Part shown: positions 30,659 to 40,891 of the stretch, one piece after another
How positions within the stretch are numbered: the stretch's first letter is position 1
How the letters are laid out: each line of letters begins with the position of its first letter
Assembly (NCBI GenBank): GCA_017302255.1
Contig: JAFLDV010000004.1
Span: forward strand, 1 to 64,000
Reading direction: 5' to 3'
Source of the DNA: Gammaproteobacteria bacterium
GTDB lineage: Bacteria; Pseudomonadota; Gammaproteobacteria; Enterobacterales; Alteromonadaceae
Length of the DNA stretch: 64,000 bases
Notes under the pieces: generated by a model
The model's input: the letters and a program-made list of their open reading frames with translations, nothing else
Told to the model about the DNA's origin: nothing
Database searches by the model: none
Position numbers and translations under genes: made by a program

Positions 30659-30685
30659 TGATGATGAGTTAACAAAACAATAAAT

Positions 30686-31861
30686 TTATTTGAATTGGTT
30701 AATCAACTTCTGCAAATTTTTGCTTGAATCACCGAGTCTATCGATGGCTGATGTTAACAGCTCAACACCGTCATTAGCGTTATTGGCCTGCTCTGCCAAT
30801 TGGGTGACTTGGCGTGATGCTTCAGTTGTCATTGAAAGCTGTTCTTGTGTTGCATAGCTCATTTGTTGATTACTTAAACTGATTTCATTAATTTCAGAAT
30901 TTAAAACTGTCAAAGACTCTGAAACTTGCTGCATTTGTTGCAGGCTGTCATGACTAAATGTTTGACTTAACGACATCAGCGATTTAACAACATCAGCCTG
31001 ACTTTGCAGTTGCTGAATAATCTGATTGATCTCAGTGGTTGACTCTTGAGTGCGACTGGCCAAAGTTCTGACTTCATCAGCCACCACGGCAAATCCTCGG
31101 CCTGCTTCTCCTGCTCTGGCCGCTTCAATCGCTGCATTCAAAGCCAACAGATTGGTTTGTTCTGCAATGGTTCGGATCACATCTAAAACGACCCCTACAT
31201 TTTGGGTTTGGCCCATCAATTGATCCATTGCTGCCGCCGCATCTGCCACTTTGCCAGCAAGTTGGCTGTTTAAATGATTACTTTTTTCAAGAGCGGCTGT
31301 ATTTAATTTCGACACATTATCGATGTGGTGGGTTTTATCTGCGCTTTGCGCACTTAAACTCGCAACCTTTTCTAAACCTTGCAAAATTTCACTGAGCAGT
31401 TGATTTACATTCGCAGTTAATTCTTGTTGCACATGGACGCGAGATTTCGCTTTGCCGCCAACCTGCTGAAGATCTTGGCATTCTGCAGATAAAGCCCGGC
31501 TCATACTCGACATCTGGCCAAGCATGTCACGAAGATTTCTGATCATTTGATTAACGCTATCGATAATTTGACCAACCACATCTTGGCTTTTTAAATCACA
31601 CTCACGACTCAGATCATGATTACTGACCGCCTCTGCGACGGCCGCAATTTGGGCAATTTTGCCAATAAGGACCACTTTCACTAGGTGAAAGTTAAATAAC
31701 CCGATAGTGATGCCGGCGATGACGCAGGACACGACAAACCAAGGCAGCATGCCTTCTTTCCACTCTACAAAAAGACTGGCAAAAAATGGAAAGATTAGAC
31801 CCATCAGGATCCCGAAACTTAAAAAAGCATAGAATTGTTGTCTGAGAATACTTGGATTCAT
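30686..31861 (-). CDS. Methyl-accepting chemotaxis protein without periplasmic sensor
   Basis: 391 residues. Two closely spaced membrane segments (about 11-32 and 40-62) leave only a few residues outside the membrane. A HAMP-like linker (about 63-118) and a cytoplasmic signalling domain follow, whose tip [20 protein letters not shown] (residues 231-250) and [15 protein letters not shown] (255-269) are canonical. It should signal to CheA/CheW, but without an outer ligand domain it may sense membrane state, internal signals or a partner protein. It sits alone between accC and the GT4 gene and is not part of the ancestral locus order. Confidence 0.9.
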   Translation of the reverse strand: MNPSILRQQFYAFLSFGILMGLIFPFFASLFVEWKEGMLPWFVVSCVIAGITIGLFNFHLVKVVLIGKIAQIAAVAEAVSNHDLSRECDLKSQDVVGQIIDSVNQMIRNLRDMLGQMSSMSRALSAECQDLQQVGGKAKSRVHVQQELTANVNQLLSEILQGLEKVASLSAQSADKTHHIDNVSKLNTAALEKSNHLNSQLAGKVADAAAAMDQLMGQTQNVGVVLDVIRTIAEQTNLLALNAAIEAARAGEAGRGFAVVADEVRTLASRTQESTTEINQIIQQLQSQADVVKSLMSLSQTFSHDSLQQMQQVSESLTVLNSEINEISLSNQQMSYATQEQLSMTTEASRQVTQLAEQANNANDGVELLTSAIDRLGDSSKNLQKLINQFK

Positions 31862-32017
31862 TGATGACCTCAGGTTTGCCTGATAATAGATTATGCAAGA
31901 CGCTTTGCTTTTGAAGACTAGTACTCTTTGTTATTTTCTTCAAACCAACCAGAGCATTTTGCACATGCTTTACTTCGACAACCCCGAATAAGCTTGGGAT
32001 CCGTTCGCATAAAACAA

Positions 32018-32041
32018 AAAGCCCTGCATAGGCAGGGCTTT
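32018..32041 (-). terminator. Terminator of accB-accC
   Basis: AAAGCCCTGC-ATAG-GCAGGGCTTT. On the minus strand TTTTTGTTTT follows. No gene is seen in the rest of 31862-32079. Confidence 0.92.
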
Positions 32042-32079
32042 ACAATCATATTTATAATCACAACCAGAACAGATTTGGC

Positions 32080-33423
32080 TTATTTCATACCTAGTTTGTG
32101 TTCTAGGTAATGAATGTTGGTGCCGCCTTTATTGAAGTTCACGTCAGTCATAATGTCTTTGTGTAAATCAATATTGGTTTTAATGCCACCAACTAATAGC
32201 TCTGCTAAGGCGTTACGCATCCGGGCGATAGCAATCTCACGGTTTTCACCGTAACAAATCAACTTACCGACCATTGAGTCGTAGTTTGGCGGAACAGTGT
32301 AGTCTGCGTAGATGTGCGAATCCCAACGTACGCCATTACCACCTGGTGGATGGAAACGGGTGATAGTACCAGGCGATGGAATAAAGGTTTTTGCATCTTC
32401 AGCGTTGATCCGACATTCCACAGCATGGCCACGAATGACGATATCAGACTGCTTGATCGTTAACGGCATGCCAGAAGCGATACGCAGTTGCTCTTTAATC
32501 AGGTCAACGCCGGTGATCATCTCAGTCACTGGGTGTTCTACTTGGATCCGCGTGTTCATCTCAATAAAGAAGAACTCACCGTTTTCGTACAAGAACTCGA
32601 AAGTACCAGCACCGCGGTAGTTCAAATCGATACAAGCTTGCACACAACGGCCACCGATAAAGTCACGTTGCTCTTGGGTGATGCCCGGCGCTGGTGCTTC
32701 TTCCACAACTTTTTGGTGGCGACGTTGCATTGAACAATCACGCTCACCTAAATGGATCGCCTTGCCTTGTCCATCAGCCAATACTTGGATTTCGATATGA
32801 CGTGGATTCTCAAGGAATTTTTCCATGTAAACCATATCATTACCAAATGCAGCTTTTGCCTCAGCTTTGGTCATTTCGATTGAAGACACAAGTTCTTCTT
32901 CGCTACGAACCACGCGCATACCACGACCACCGCCGCCGCCTGCAGCTTTGACGATAATCGGATAACCGATGCGCTTAGCGATGGCTTTATTGACATCAGC
33001 ATCGTCACCAACAGCACCATCTGAACCCGGTACACAAGGAACGCCAGCTTTTTTCATCGCTTCAATGGCCGATACTTTATCGCCCATTAAGCTAATTGAT
33101 TCCGGACGTGGCCCAATGAAGACCAAACCACTATCTTCAACTTGCTGTGCGAAATCAGCACGTTCTGCCAAAAAACCATAACCAGGGTGGATAGCCTGGG
33201 CGTTGGTTACTTCCGCAGCAGCAATCAGCGCTGGAATGTTCAAATAACTTTGTGGTGATGGCGCGGGACCAATACAAATGGTTTCATCGGCCAGCAACAC
33301 GTGTTTAAGGTTGCGATCGACAGTGGAGTGCACTGCGACTGTCTTAATTCCGAGCTCTTTGCACGCACGTAAAATACGTAATGCAATTTCGCCGCGGTTG
33401 GCTATCAGCACTTTTTCTAACAT
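32080..33423 (-). CDS. accC: Acetyl-CoA carboxylase biotin carboxylase subunit
   Basis: 447 residues. It carboxylates biotin on AccB with ATP and bicarbonate, the first half of malonyl-CoA synthesis. Motifs: [18 protein letters not shown] at the N-terminus, the ATP-grasp glycine loop [13 protein letters not shown] (about 161-173), [19 protein letters not shown] (about 235-253) and [17 protein letters not shown] (about 289-305). Length matches E. coli. It follows accB by 16 bases and is closed by a terminator. Confidence 0.98.
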   Translation of the reverse strand: MLEKVLIANRGEIALRILRACKELGIKTVAVHSTVDRNLKHVLLADETICIGPAPSPQSYLNIPALIAAAEVTNAQAIHPGYGFLAERADFAQQVEDSGLVFIGPRPESISLMGDKVSAIEAMKKAGVPCVPGSDGAVGDDADVNKAIAKRIGYPIIVKAAGGGGGRGMRVVRSEEELVSSIEMTKAEAKAAFGNDMVYMEKFLENPRHIEIQVLADGQGKAIHLGERDCSMQRRHQKVVEEAPAPGITQEQRDFIGGRCVQACIDLNYRGAGTFEFLYENGEFFFIEMNTRIQVEHPVTEMITGVDLIKEQLRIASGMPLTIKQSDIVIRGHAVECRINAEDAKTFIPSPGTITRFHPPGGNGVRWDSHIYADYTVPPNYDSMVGKLICYGENREIAIARMRNALAELLVGGIKTNIDLHKDIMTDVNFNKGGTNIHYLEHKLGMK

Positions 33424-33439
33424 GTGTCGGCCTTTTCGG

Positions 33440-33886
33440 TTATTCGATCACAAATAAAGGCTGGTCAAATTCAACCGGCTCGCCGTTTTCAACCAAAATT
33501 GCCGTGATAGTACCGGCTTTGTCCGACTGGATTTGGTTCATCATTTTCATTGCTTCAACGATACATAAGGTATCGCCAACTTTGACGCTTTGACCGACTT
33601 CAGCAAAGTTCTTCGAAGTTGGCGACGCCGCGCGATAGAATGAACCGACCATTGGCGAGCGAACTTGGTAGCCAGCAGCTACTGGCGCTGCTGCTGGAGC
33701 TGCAGCAGGTGCGGCAGCTGGCGCAGGTGCGGCCTGTGGCGCTGCAGTGTAGTGCATAGGCGCATATTGTGGCACCGGGCCACCGCGGCTAATACGAACT
33801 GACTCTTCACCTTCAGTGATTTCTAGCTCGTTAATACCTGATTCTTCAAGAAGCTCGATCAGTTTTTTAATTTTTCTAATATCCAT
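33440..33886 (-). CDS. accB: Biotin carboxyl carrier protein
   Basis: 148 residues. The N-terminal segment ([19 protein letters not shown]) is followed by an alanine/proline-rich flexible linker (about 49-72) and the biotinyl domain with EAMKMMN, where Lys114 carries biotin. It is co-transcribed with accC, with a 16-base gap, and preceded by aroQ by 28 bases, giving the common aroQ-accB-accC order. Expected partners AccA and AccD are not in the window. Confidence 0.98.
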   Translation of the reverse strand: MDIRKIKKLIELLEESGINELEITEGEESVRISRGGPVPQYAPMHYTAAPQAAPAPAAAPAAAPAAAPVAAGYQVRSPMVGSFYRAASPTSKNFAEVGQSVKVGDTLCIVEAMKMMNQIQSDKAGTITAILVENGEPVEFDQPLFVIE

Positions 33887-33914
33887 GACGATGTAGCCTG
33901 ATTTTTAGTTGAAA

Positions 33915-34376
33915 TTATGGGTTTGAATTCGTGGTCGTTAAGGTCGCAACCGCTGACTCTAAAGCGTAACGATAACCGTCAGCACCGAGCCCGCAAATTA
34001 CCCCCTTGGCAATATCCGATAAATAAGAATGCTGGCGAAATGCTTCGCGGGCGTGAATGTTGGACAAATGGACCTCAATAAATGGGATCGCGACAGCAAG
34101 TAAAGCATCGCGGATAGCCACACTAGTGTGAGTAAAAGCGCCAGGATTAATCACGATAAAATCCTGTTGTCCTAAACTTTGCTGAATTGCATCAACCAAT
34201 TCATGTTCGGCATTTGATTGCAGATGCGACAAGCTGACGCCTAAGTTGGCCGCGTGACTAGTTAATGCATCGACAATTTGCGGTAAAGTGCGAGAACCAT
34301 AAATATGTGGCTCGCGTTTGCCTAACATATTTAGATTCGGGCCATTTAGCAGCAAAATCCGTAAGTTTGAAGCCAT
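33915..34376 (-). CDS. aroQ: Type II 3-dehydroquinate dehydratase
   Basis: 153 residues. It catalyses the third step of the shikimate pathway. Family motifs are intact: [20 protein letters not shown] region at about residues 8-27 (with the active-site Arg and Tyr), [13 protein letters not shown] near 50, [18 protein letters not shown] near 75 and [14 protein letters not shown] near 100. The frame is open for 16 more codons upstream, but I chose the ATG at 34376, which gives the usual length. The ribosome site is weak. The interval up to dsbD (34377-34652) holds only a possible dsbD terminator hairpin. Confidence 0.95.
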   Translation of the reverse strand: MASNLRILLLNGPNLNMLGKREPHIYGSRTLPQIVDALTSHAANLGVSLSHLQSNAEHELVDAIQQSLGQQDFIVINPGAFTHTSVAIRDALLAVAIPFIEVHLSNIHAREAFRQHSYLSDIAKGVICGLGADGYRYALESAVATLTTTNSNP

Positions 34377-34609
34377 TTGTGCAAAATTCCGTTGAAAAAT
34401 ATCTGTCTGCGCCCATCCTGCCAAATGTCGAAAAAAAAAGCATCTTTTTCGCCAAAATAACCGGGGGTACTGCAGAGTTGCCGCTTATTATAGTGAAATC
34501 GCAGCAAATGGCAGCAAAATACTGGTCTTATCAGCCAGAGGGAACTTTTTTAGCGCAGATGAGTCGTGCAGAACTGGTGACTGATTGTATTGCGAGTATC
34601 AAGGGAAGA

Positions 34610-34641
34610 AACACCGCCAGAATAGGGCTTCCAGCGGTGTT
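34610..34641 (-). terminator. Possible terminator of dsbD
   Basis: AACACCGC / GCGGTGTT, 8 perfect pairs with a 16-base interior that can pair partly, followed on the minus strand by TCTTCCC only. It lies 12 bases after the dsbD stop. Confidence 0.4.
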
Positions 34642-34652
34642 GATAGCGTGTT

Positions 34653-36470
34653 CTAACGAGCACTTAACGATGATAAATGAGTTTTAAACTCTTCAGGTCC
34701 TTGAAACCCAGTGATGCGAGATTGCGACATTTCGTCACCATTTGGGCTGAAAAATAGCAAAGTTGGTAGACCTAACACTTGGAATTTGTCCAAAACTTGC
34801 TGTTGTTCGGGTGTCGCGTCGGTAACATCAATACGTAATAACCGCATTTTTGCCATCTCTGCTTTGACTGCGGTGTCAGTAAATGTTTTTTCCTCGAAGT
34901 CTTTACAAGCTACGCACCAATGCGCGAAGAAATCTAGCATCACATACTGGCCGTCAGCTTTGGCTGCATTCAACTGCTTGTCCAAATCGGCAAGGGAGTT
35001 GATATCAATAAATTCGCCTGCGCCAGCTGCATTAGCACCTTCGACGGCAACTTGGCTGGAAACAACAGTGGTTGGTGCCAACCAATGTTGATAGTTCACC
35101 ATCACCGTACCACTAATCATTACTGTGGCAATTAACCAGCATAAGGTGCGAGCCAGTGGTTTTTGAAATAGTTGTTGGCTTTGTTGAATGAAAGCCGCAA
35201 AAACCAGTACCAAGAGGCTAGAAAGCACTAAAAGCACATCTTCAGACAGAATACGTGACATCAACACTAACGGCACTGAAAGCAGTAAGAAGCCAAAGAT
35301 TGCTTTGACTAAATCCATCCAAGCACCAGGGCGTGGCAGAATTTTACCGCCGCTACTACCCAATACCAGTAATGGCAAGCCCATACCAAGACTTAAGATG
35401 TAAAGGACTAACGCGCCGTACAGCATGTCGCCTGACTGCGCGATATACAGAAGCACGCCGGTCAGTGGTGCAGTGGTGCATGGTGATGCGACAAGACCTG
35501 ATAAAACCCCCATCACTAAAGCGCCTTTAATACTACCGCCTTGTTGGTTGTTACTGATATTGCTTACTTTTTCTTGCCAGCTTGATGGCAGTTGTAAGGT
35601 GAAGACCCCAAACATGGCAAGGGCCAACACGACAAACAATATACTGATACCAATTAACACCGCTGGGTGTTGGAAGGCTGCTTGAAATTTCACGCCAGCA
35701 CTTGCGACTACTAAGCCCAATAACGAGTACGTAATGGCCATACCCTGCACATAGGCCATCGACAAGCGAAACGCTTGGCCAGTGCTCAATTTATTACCTT
35801 GACCAACGATAATGCTGGTCAGTATTGGATACATTGGGAACACGCATGGAGTAAACGCAAGTCCTAAGCCCAGCACGAAGAAAAATCCGAGTGTTAATAG
35901 GCCGCGATCGCTACCTAGACGATTTGCAAGTTCCAATTGCGTGGATACAACAGGGGCGCTCGCTTGGGAATTCGCTGTTGTCGCTTCGGCGGCAGGCGCT
36001 GTAGTGCCATCCTTAACTGGAAATAACGGAACTTGTTGAGTTACTGGCGGATAACATAAACCAGCATCGGCACAGCCCTGGAAACGTACTTTTAATAATG
36101 CATCTTTGGCATCGATGTCGCTCAGCGGAACTTTGATGGTCAGTGATTTTCGATAGATTTCAGTTTTGCCGAAATACTCATCTTCATGTGGTTCACCCAC
36201 AGGCATGGTTGGATGACTAAAACTCACGGCAACGCCGGCAAGTTTGATCTTTTCTTTGTAAAGGTAATAACCTTCAGCGATGGTCCAACTCAGTTCTAAC
36301 TCGTTGCCATTTTGGCGAAAATCAAAAACGAAGGCTTGCTCGACCGGCAAGAATTGATTGTCTTGGTTCAGCGCTGCCAACACACTCGGTGTTGCGGGCT
36401 GTTGTGCAGATACAGGAATTAGTGCGCTTAGAAACAACGCAAAAAACAACATATAAATCGATTTAAACAT
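34653..36470 (-). CDS. dsbD: Thiol:disulfide interchange protein DsbD
   Basis: 605 residues. It moves electrons from cytoplasmic thioredoxin to periplasmic DsbC, DsbG and cytochrome maturation factors. A signal peptide (to about residue 22) and the periplasmic alpha domain with Cys133 and Cys139 (GCADAGLCYPP) come first. The eight-segment membrane domain carries Cys209 (FTPCVFPMYP) and Cys331 (SPCTTAPLTG). The C-terminal thioredoxin-like domain has HWCVACKDF with Cys519 and Cys522. All six redox cysteines are present. It is divergent from groES, with 318 bases between them. Confidence 0.97.
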   Translation of the reverse strand: MFKSIYMLFFALFLSALIPVSAQQPATPSVLAALNQDNQFLPVEQAFVFDFRQNGNELELSWTIAEGYYLYKEKIKLAGVAVSFSHPTMPVGEPHEDEYFGKTEIYRKSLTIKVPLSDIDAKDALLKVRFQGCADAGLCYPPVTQQVPLFPVKDGTTAPAAEATTANSQASAPVVSTQLELANRLGSDRGLLTLGFFFVLGLGLAFTPCVFPMYPILTSIIVGQGNKLSTGQAFRLSMAYVQGMAITYSLLGLVVASAGVKFQAAFQHPAVLIGISILFVVLALAMFGVFTLQLPSSWQEKVSNISNNQQGGSIKGALVMGVLSGLVASPCTTAPLTGVLLYIAQSGDMLYGALVLYILSLGMGLPLLVLGSSGGKILPRPGAWMDLVKAIFGFLLLSVPLVLMSRILSEDVLLVLSSLLVLVFAAFIQQSQQLFQKPLARTLCWLIATVMISGTVMVNYQHWLAPTTVVSSQVAVEGANAAGAGEFIDINSLADLDKQLNAAKADGQYVMLDFFAHWCVACKDFEEKTFTDTAVKAEMAKMRLLRIDVTDATPEQQQVLDKFQVLGLPTLLFFSPNGDEMSQSRITGFQGPEEFKTHLSSLSAR

Positions 36471-36695
36471 CAGTATGAAATTCCTTTATTATGCAAATGC
36501 GAACTTGTGATGTGCTCTTATATTAAGCAGCTAAATATTATTCAACACAGTATACGGCGACAGACCCAGAATCGTCTGCTGGGGTTTCTAAATATTCCTT
36601 GCTTTGACTTAAGACCGGAACTTAACGGATTCTGTTGCACTTTCCTGAAGGATTTCTTAATTGTGCGACGAAAGTAGATTTTTTTTGCTTAAGCA

Positions 36696-36724
36696 CTTGG
36701 TTTTTGTGTGGCATTACCCCATAT
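36696..36724 (+). promoter_or_regulatory. Sigma-32 (heat-shock) promoter of groES-groEL
   Basis: CTTGGTT (36696-36702), 14 bases, CCCCATAT (36717-36724). The -10 is a full match to the RpoH consensus CCCCATNT and the -35 fits CTTGAAA at five positions. The leader to groES is about 55 bases. The rest of 36471-36695 should hold the dsbD promoter. I see no gene there. Confidence 0.8.
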
Positions 36725-36788
36725 CCCAGACACGCAAACTTTAACCGTAAAGTTAAATCATCACTCTGTATTTAGGAGAATCAAAATT

Positions 36789-37079
36789 ATGAATATCCGT
36801 CCATTACATGACCGCGTCATCATCAAGCGTCTTGAAGCTGAAAGCAAATCAGCTGGTGGTATTGTGCTGACTGGCGCGTCGGCTGAAAAGTCAACTCGTG
36901 GTGAAGTGGTTGCAGTAGGCAATGGCCGAATTTTGGAAAATGGCAGTGTCCGTCCTTTAGACGTGAAAGTTGGCGACAAAGTTATTTTCGGTGCTTATGT
37001 AGAACGCACTGAAAAAATTGACGGCAAAGAATATGTCATCACGAAAGAAGACAATATTCTGGCTGTAGTCACTGAATAA
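36789..37079 (+). CDS. groES: Co-chaperonin GroES
   Basis: 96 residues. It forms the heptameric lid of the GroEL chamber. [16 protein letters not shown] at the start, the mobile loop [18 protein letters not shown] (about residues 20-37) and the roof residues ILENGS are all present. I chose the ATG at 36789 with AGGAGA ten bases upstream. An ATG 27 codons earlier overlaps the heat-shock promoter. It is followed by groEL after 48 bases. Confidence 0.98.
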   Translation: MNIRPLHDRVIIKRLEAESKSAGGIVLTGASAEKSTRGEVVAVGNGRILENGSVRPLDVKVGDKVIFGAYVERTEKIDGKEYVITKEDNILAVVTE

Positions 37080-37106
37080 TTTAACGCATTGCATTTATAC
37101 AGTTAA

Positions 37107-38765
<1,659 letters not shown>

Positions 38766-38783
38766 CTTGTTGCTAGTTAAATG

Positions 38784-38810
38784 AAAACGGCAGCTTCGGC
38801 TGCCGTTTTT
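38784..38810 (+). terminator. Terminator of groES-groEL
   Basis: AAAACGGCAGC-TTCG-GCTGCCGTTTTT, with a perfect stem and TTCG loop. The region 38811-39051 before the next gene holds no other feature that I can support. Confidence 0.94.
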
Positions 38811-39051
38811 GTTTGTCGAGTCGTATCTGTTGGTTAATGCATCTAAGCGCAGAGCATGCTATGTTAGAGGTTAAATAATCTTGAACAACCCATGCCATTA
38901 TCTTACAAATGTCTAAGTTATGTCAGTTTGCCATTACAACTGCACACATTTTTCGACATTTCTCGACGGTGCAAATCGGGGGAACAGGTTATAGTATCGT
39001 TGTCTTACCGAAATGATTCAGAGTAAGACTGTCGTTTGAAGGAGAACTAAC

Positions 39052-39576
39052 ATGCGTAAACTTGCAATATTGCTCGCTCTTTTCACTTTAACTGCACAGG
39101 CATCGACCCCGACTGCTGCTGAGGTTAAAGTCGCATGGCAACATCCAGAAAAATATACGGATATTCGTCCATCCAATGGAACTAAAGCCGCTTATCAAAA
39201 ACAAGTAATCACAGCCTTTGATAAGATTTGGGCGGATTTTGCCACCAAACTTCCGGCTGGTTACCGGTTAGAAGTGACCATTAAAGATTTAGATTTAGCG
39301 GGTGATGTGAACCCAATGTTTCGAATGGACCACAACGATATTCGTGTGGTTAAAGACATTTATTTCCCGCGGATGAATTTGGATTACGTCTTGTTTGACG
39401 AAAACAAACAACAAGTTGCCGCAGGCCAAGATGAGAAAATCAAAGACATGGGTTTTATGATGTCTACACCATCAGGCTATAGCCGTCGGGAATTTGCTTA
39501 TGAAGCTGAGATGCTGAAAAAGTGGTTCAACCGCAATATAGTGCCAAAACTACCTGCTACATCCCAGCCAAAGTAG
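39052..39576 (+). CDS. Exported DUF3016-family protein
   Basis: 174 residues with a signal peptide (MRKLAILLALFTLTAQA, cleavage after about residue 17). The body carries the pattern VAWQHPEKYTDIRPSNG, an amphipathic helix, and LDLAGDVNPMFRM, which I recognise as the DUF3016 family of gammaproteobacterial exported proteins. The function is unknown to me. GAAGGAGAAC upstream of the ATG is a strong ribosome site. Its stop codon is only two bases from the stop of the convergent gene that follows. Confidence 0.75.
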   Translation: MRKLAILLALFTLTAQASTPTAAEVKVAWQHPEKYTDIRPSNGTKAAYQKQVITAFDKIWADFATKLPAGYRLEVTIKDLDLAGDVNPMFRMDHNDIRVVKDIYFPRMNLDYVLFDENKQQVAAGQDEKIKDMGFMMSTPSGYSRREFAYEAEMLKKWFNRNIVPKLPATSQPK

Positions 39577-39578
39577 CA

Positions 39579-39884
39579 CTATAACAAACTGGCAATTTTC
39601 TGATAAATTGCCAGTGCTTCTTCCCGAGATAATTGCCCGCTACTGGCTGCTCTGCCGATTGAACTGCTCACTTTTACCGAATCGTTTTTACTGACGTCTT
39701 CGTTTGGCGGCGAATTTGGCGCTGGCGGCTGAATCGCATTAATCGGCTGTTGCTTTATTAAGTTTGTGGCCTGTGTGTTGATAGTACTCTCAGCAACCGA
39801 TGTTTTGGTTGTTGACGCGTTATTAGGCGATTTACTCGCGGCACGGGCGATATCTGCGGATACCGTCACAGATGTCAAATTCAT
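39579..39884 (-). CDS. Small hypothetical protein, low-complexity
   Basis: 101 residues, not recognised. The N-terminal two-thirds is Ser/Thr/Asn/Ala/Pro-rich and probably disordered, and the C-terminus (LSREEALAIYQKIASLL) is a predicted helix. No signal peptide or membrane segment is visible. GGGAGG five bases before the ATG is an excellent ribosome site, and this is the chief reason to call it a gene. It converges on the DUF3016 gene with two bases between stop codons, and a hairpin (39588-39615) lies inside its last codons. Confidence 0.6.
   Translation of the reverse strand: MNLTSVTVSADIARAASKSPNNASTTKTSVAESTINTQATNLIKQQPINAIQPPAPNSPPNEDVSKNDSVKVSSSIGRAASSGQLSREEALAIYQKIASLL
39588..39615. 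repeat. Inverted repeat at the junction of convergent genes
   Basis: ACTGGCAATTT / AAATTGCCAGT, 11 perfect pairs with a 6-base loop, within the 3' coding end of the 101-residue gene and 12 bases after the DUF3016 stop. It may act as a terminator for the DUF3016 transcript, although no T-run follows. Confidence 0.5.
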
Positions 39885-39978
39885 GATAGCCTCCCTGAAC
39901 GTGCAGCCTAATCAATCACTAAGCTCAAAATAGCGAAAAAGCCAGTTCGCGCCCGCCTATTTATCTCTCAAGTGTAGT

Positions 39979-40287
39979 TTATTTTTGCAACGCTGTACGA
40001 AAATCAGCCAGAGTTTGATGAAGCTGTTTTAATTGCTTTACCAGTAATTCTAAGGTTGCCGTATTAAATTGTTGCGTTTGACGAATTGCGGCTACTAATT
40101 CAGCACTTTCAGTTAAGTAAGGCATGAAGCGATTGCTATCGGCTTGGAAAGCGCCACCAGCGGGGAAGATTCTTTGGTACTTACCATGCCCTTGCTGCTG
40201 CAATTGTTCAAGCATCAGATCGGCATCTAAAGCTTTACGGTAAAGCTCTTTCAGATTGGCATCGAGTTGATTTAATAGTTGTTCCAT
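39979..40287 (-). CDS. Small helical protein, possibly PriC-like
   Basis: 102 residues, mostly helical and rich in Leu and Gln (MEQLLNQLDANLKELYRKA; LVKQLKQLHQTLADF). Small proteins of this kind in Alteromonadales are sometimes labelled primosomal replication protein, but the resemblance that I can see to PriC is weak, and I would treat it as unknown. AAGG is eight bases before the ATG. It lies 94 bases upstream of the 101-residue gene on the same strand and is divergent from the MerC-like gene. Confidence 0.6.
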   Translation of the reverse strand: MEQLLNQLDANLKELYRKALDADLMLEQLQQQGHGKYQRIFPAGGAFQADSNRFMPYLTESAELVAAIRQTQQFNTATLELLVKQLKQLHQTLADFRTALQK

Positions 40288-40410
40288 TATAAAACCTTGT
40301 GTGCTGCAAATTGGTCATTATGCCACAGCAGCGAATAACCCGCAGCATCTGCAATGATGGCGACGTCAGCAGTGTTTTAATTTTTAACGCGCTCTGTTCT
40401 ATTTATAGGG

Positions 40411-40433
40411 GAATTGTTATATCATATCAACTC
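40411..40433 (+). promoter_or_regulatory. Zur-box-like site
   Basis: The 23 bases here match the gammaproteobacterial Zur consensus (GAAATG TTATAN TATAAC ATTTC) at 18 of 22 defined positions. The site lies 22 bases upstream of the MerC-like start codon, where binding would block transcription. Confidence 0.55.
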
Positions 40434-40454
40434 AGCAGCGTAGGGGTTACACAC

Positions 40455-40844
40455 ATGTTTCACAGCATCAGAACAGCGATGGACAAAGTAGGGATTGCCG
40501 TTACATCCTTATGCGCTATCCATTGCATCATGTTGCCTGTGTTATTGCCGGTATTGCCTTTGCTGGGACTGACATCAACGCACAACCATGCCTTTGAACG
40601 AATTATCCTGCTCATTACCATGGTGCTTGGCTTTATCACCTTGTTCGCAGGCTTTCATCGTTATCATCGCAAGCTGTATCCGTTTTATTCGCTGTTTGTC
40701 GGTGGTTTTATTTATTGGCAAAAAGATTTGTTAGGGCCTGAATATGAGCATTATGTGCTGATCGTGGGCGCATCATTTGTTGTGCTTGCGCACATTTTGA
40801 ATCTTCGTCTTTGCAATCAGTGTCATAGCTGCGAAGATCATTAG
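40455..40844 (+). CDS. MerC-domain membrane protein, possible metal transporter
   Basis: 129 residues with about four hydrophobic segments (14-40, 47-66, 76-90, 99-117). The N-terminal segment has Cys20 and Cys24 (SLCAIHCIMLPVLL), and the tail carries a second cysteine group, Cys120, Cys123 and Cys126 (LCNQCHSCEDH). This matches the MerC-like family, known for mercury uptake in mer operons, though many chromosomal relatives stand alone. No mer genes are here. The Zur-like site upstream suggests a role in zinc supply. I chose the ATG at 40455 with TAGGGG nine bases upstream; a longer reading from 40299 runs through the control region. Confidence 0.72.
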   Translation: MFHSIRTAMDKVGIAVTSLCAIHCIMLPVLLPVLPLLGLTSTHNHAFERIILLITMVLGFITLFAGFHRYHRKLYPFYSLFVGGFIYWQKDLLGPEYEHYVLIVGASFVVLAHILNLRLCNQCHSCEDH

Positions 40845-40891
40845 AAAATCGACCTGTTGGTCAGCTCTGGAACTTCCGTATTCACCTTGAA

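Noticed and set aside
30478..30675. 65-codon minus-strand frame between the chemoreceptor and GT4 genes
   Set aside because: Its first codons are formed by the 11-bp inverted repeat, there is no ribosome site, and the composition looks non-coding.
34265..34687. Plus-strand frame across aroQ 5' end and the aroQ-dsbD gap
   Set aside because: It is antisense to aroQ and dsbD ends, has no family features, and passes through the hairpin after dsbD.
40299..40454. N-terminal extension of the MerC-like protein
   Set aside because: It would be translated from the Zur-like site and promoter region and does not resemble the family.
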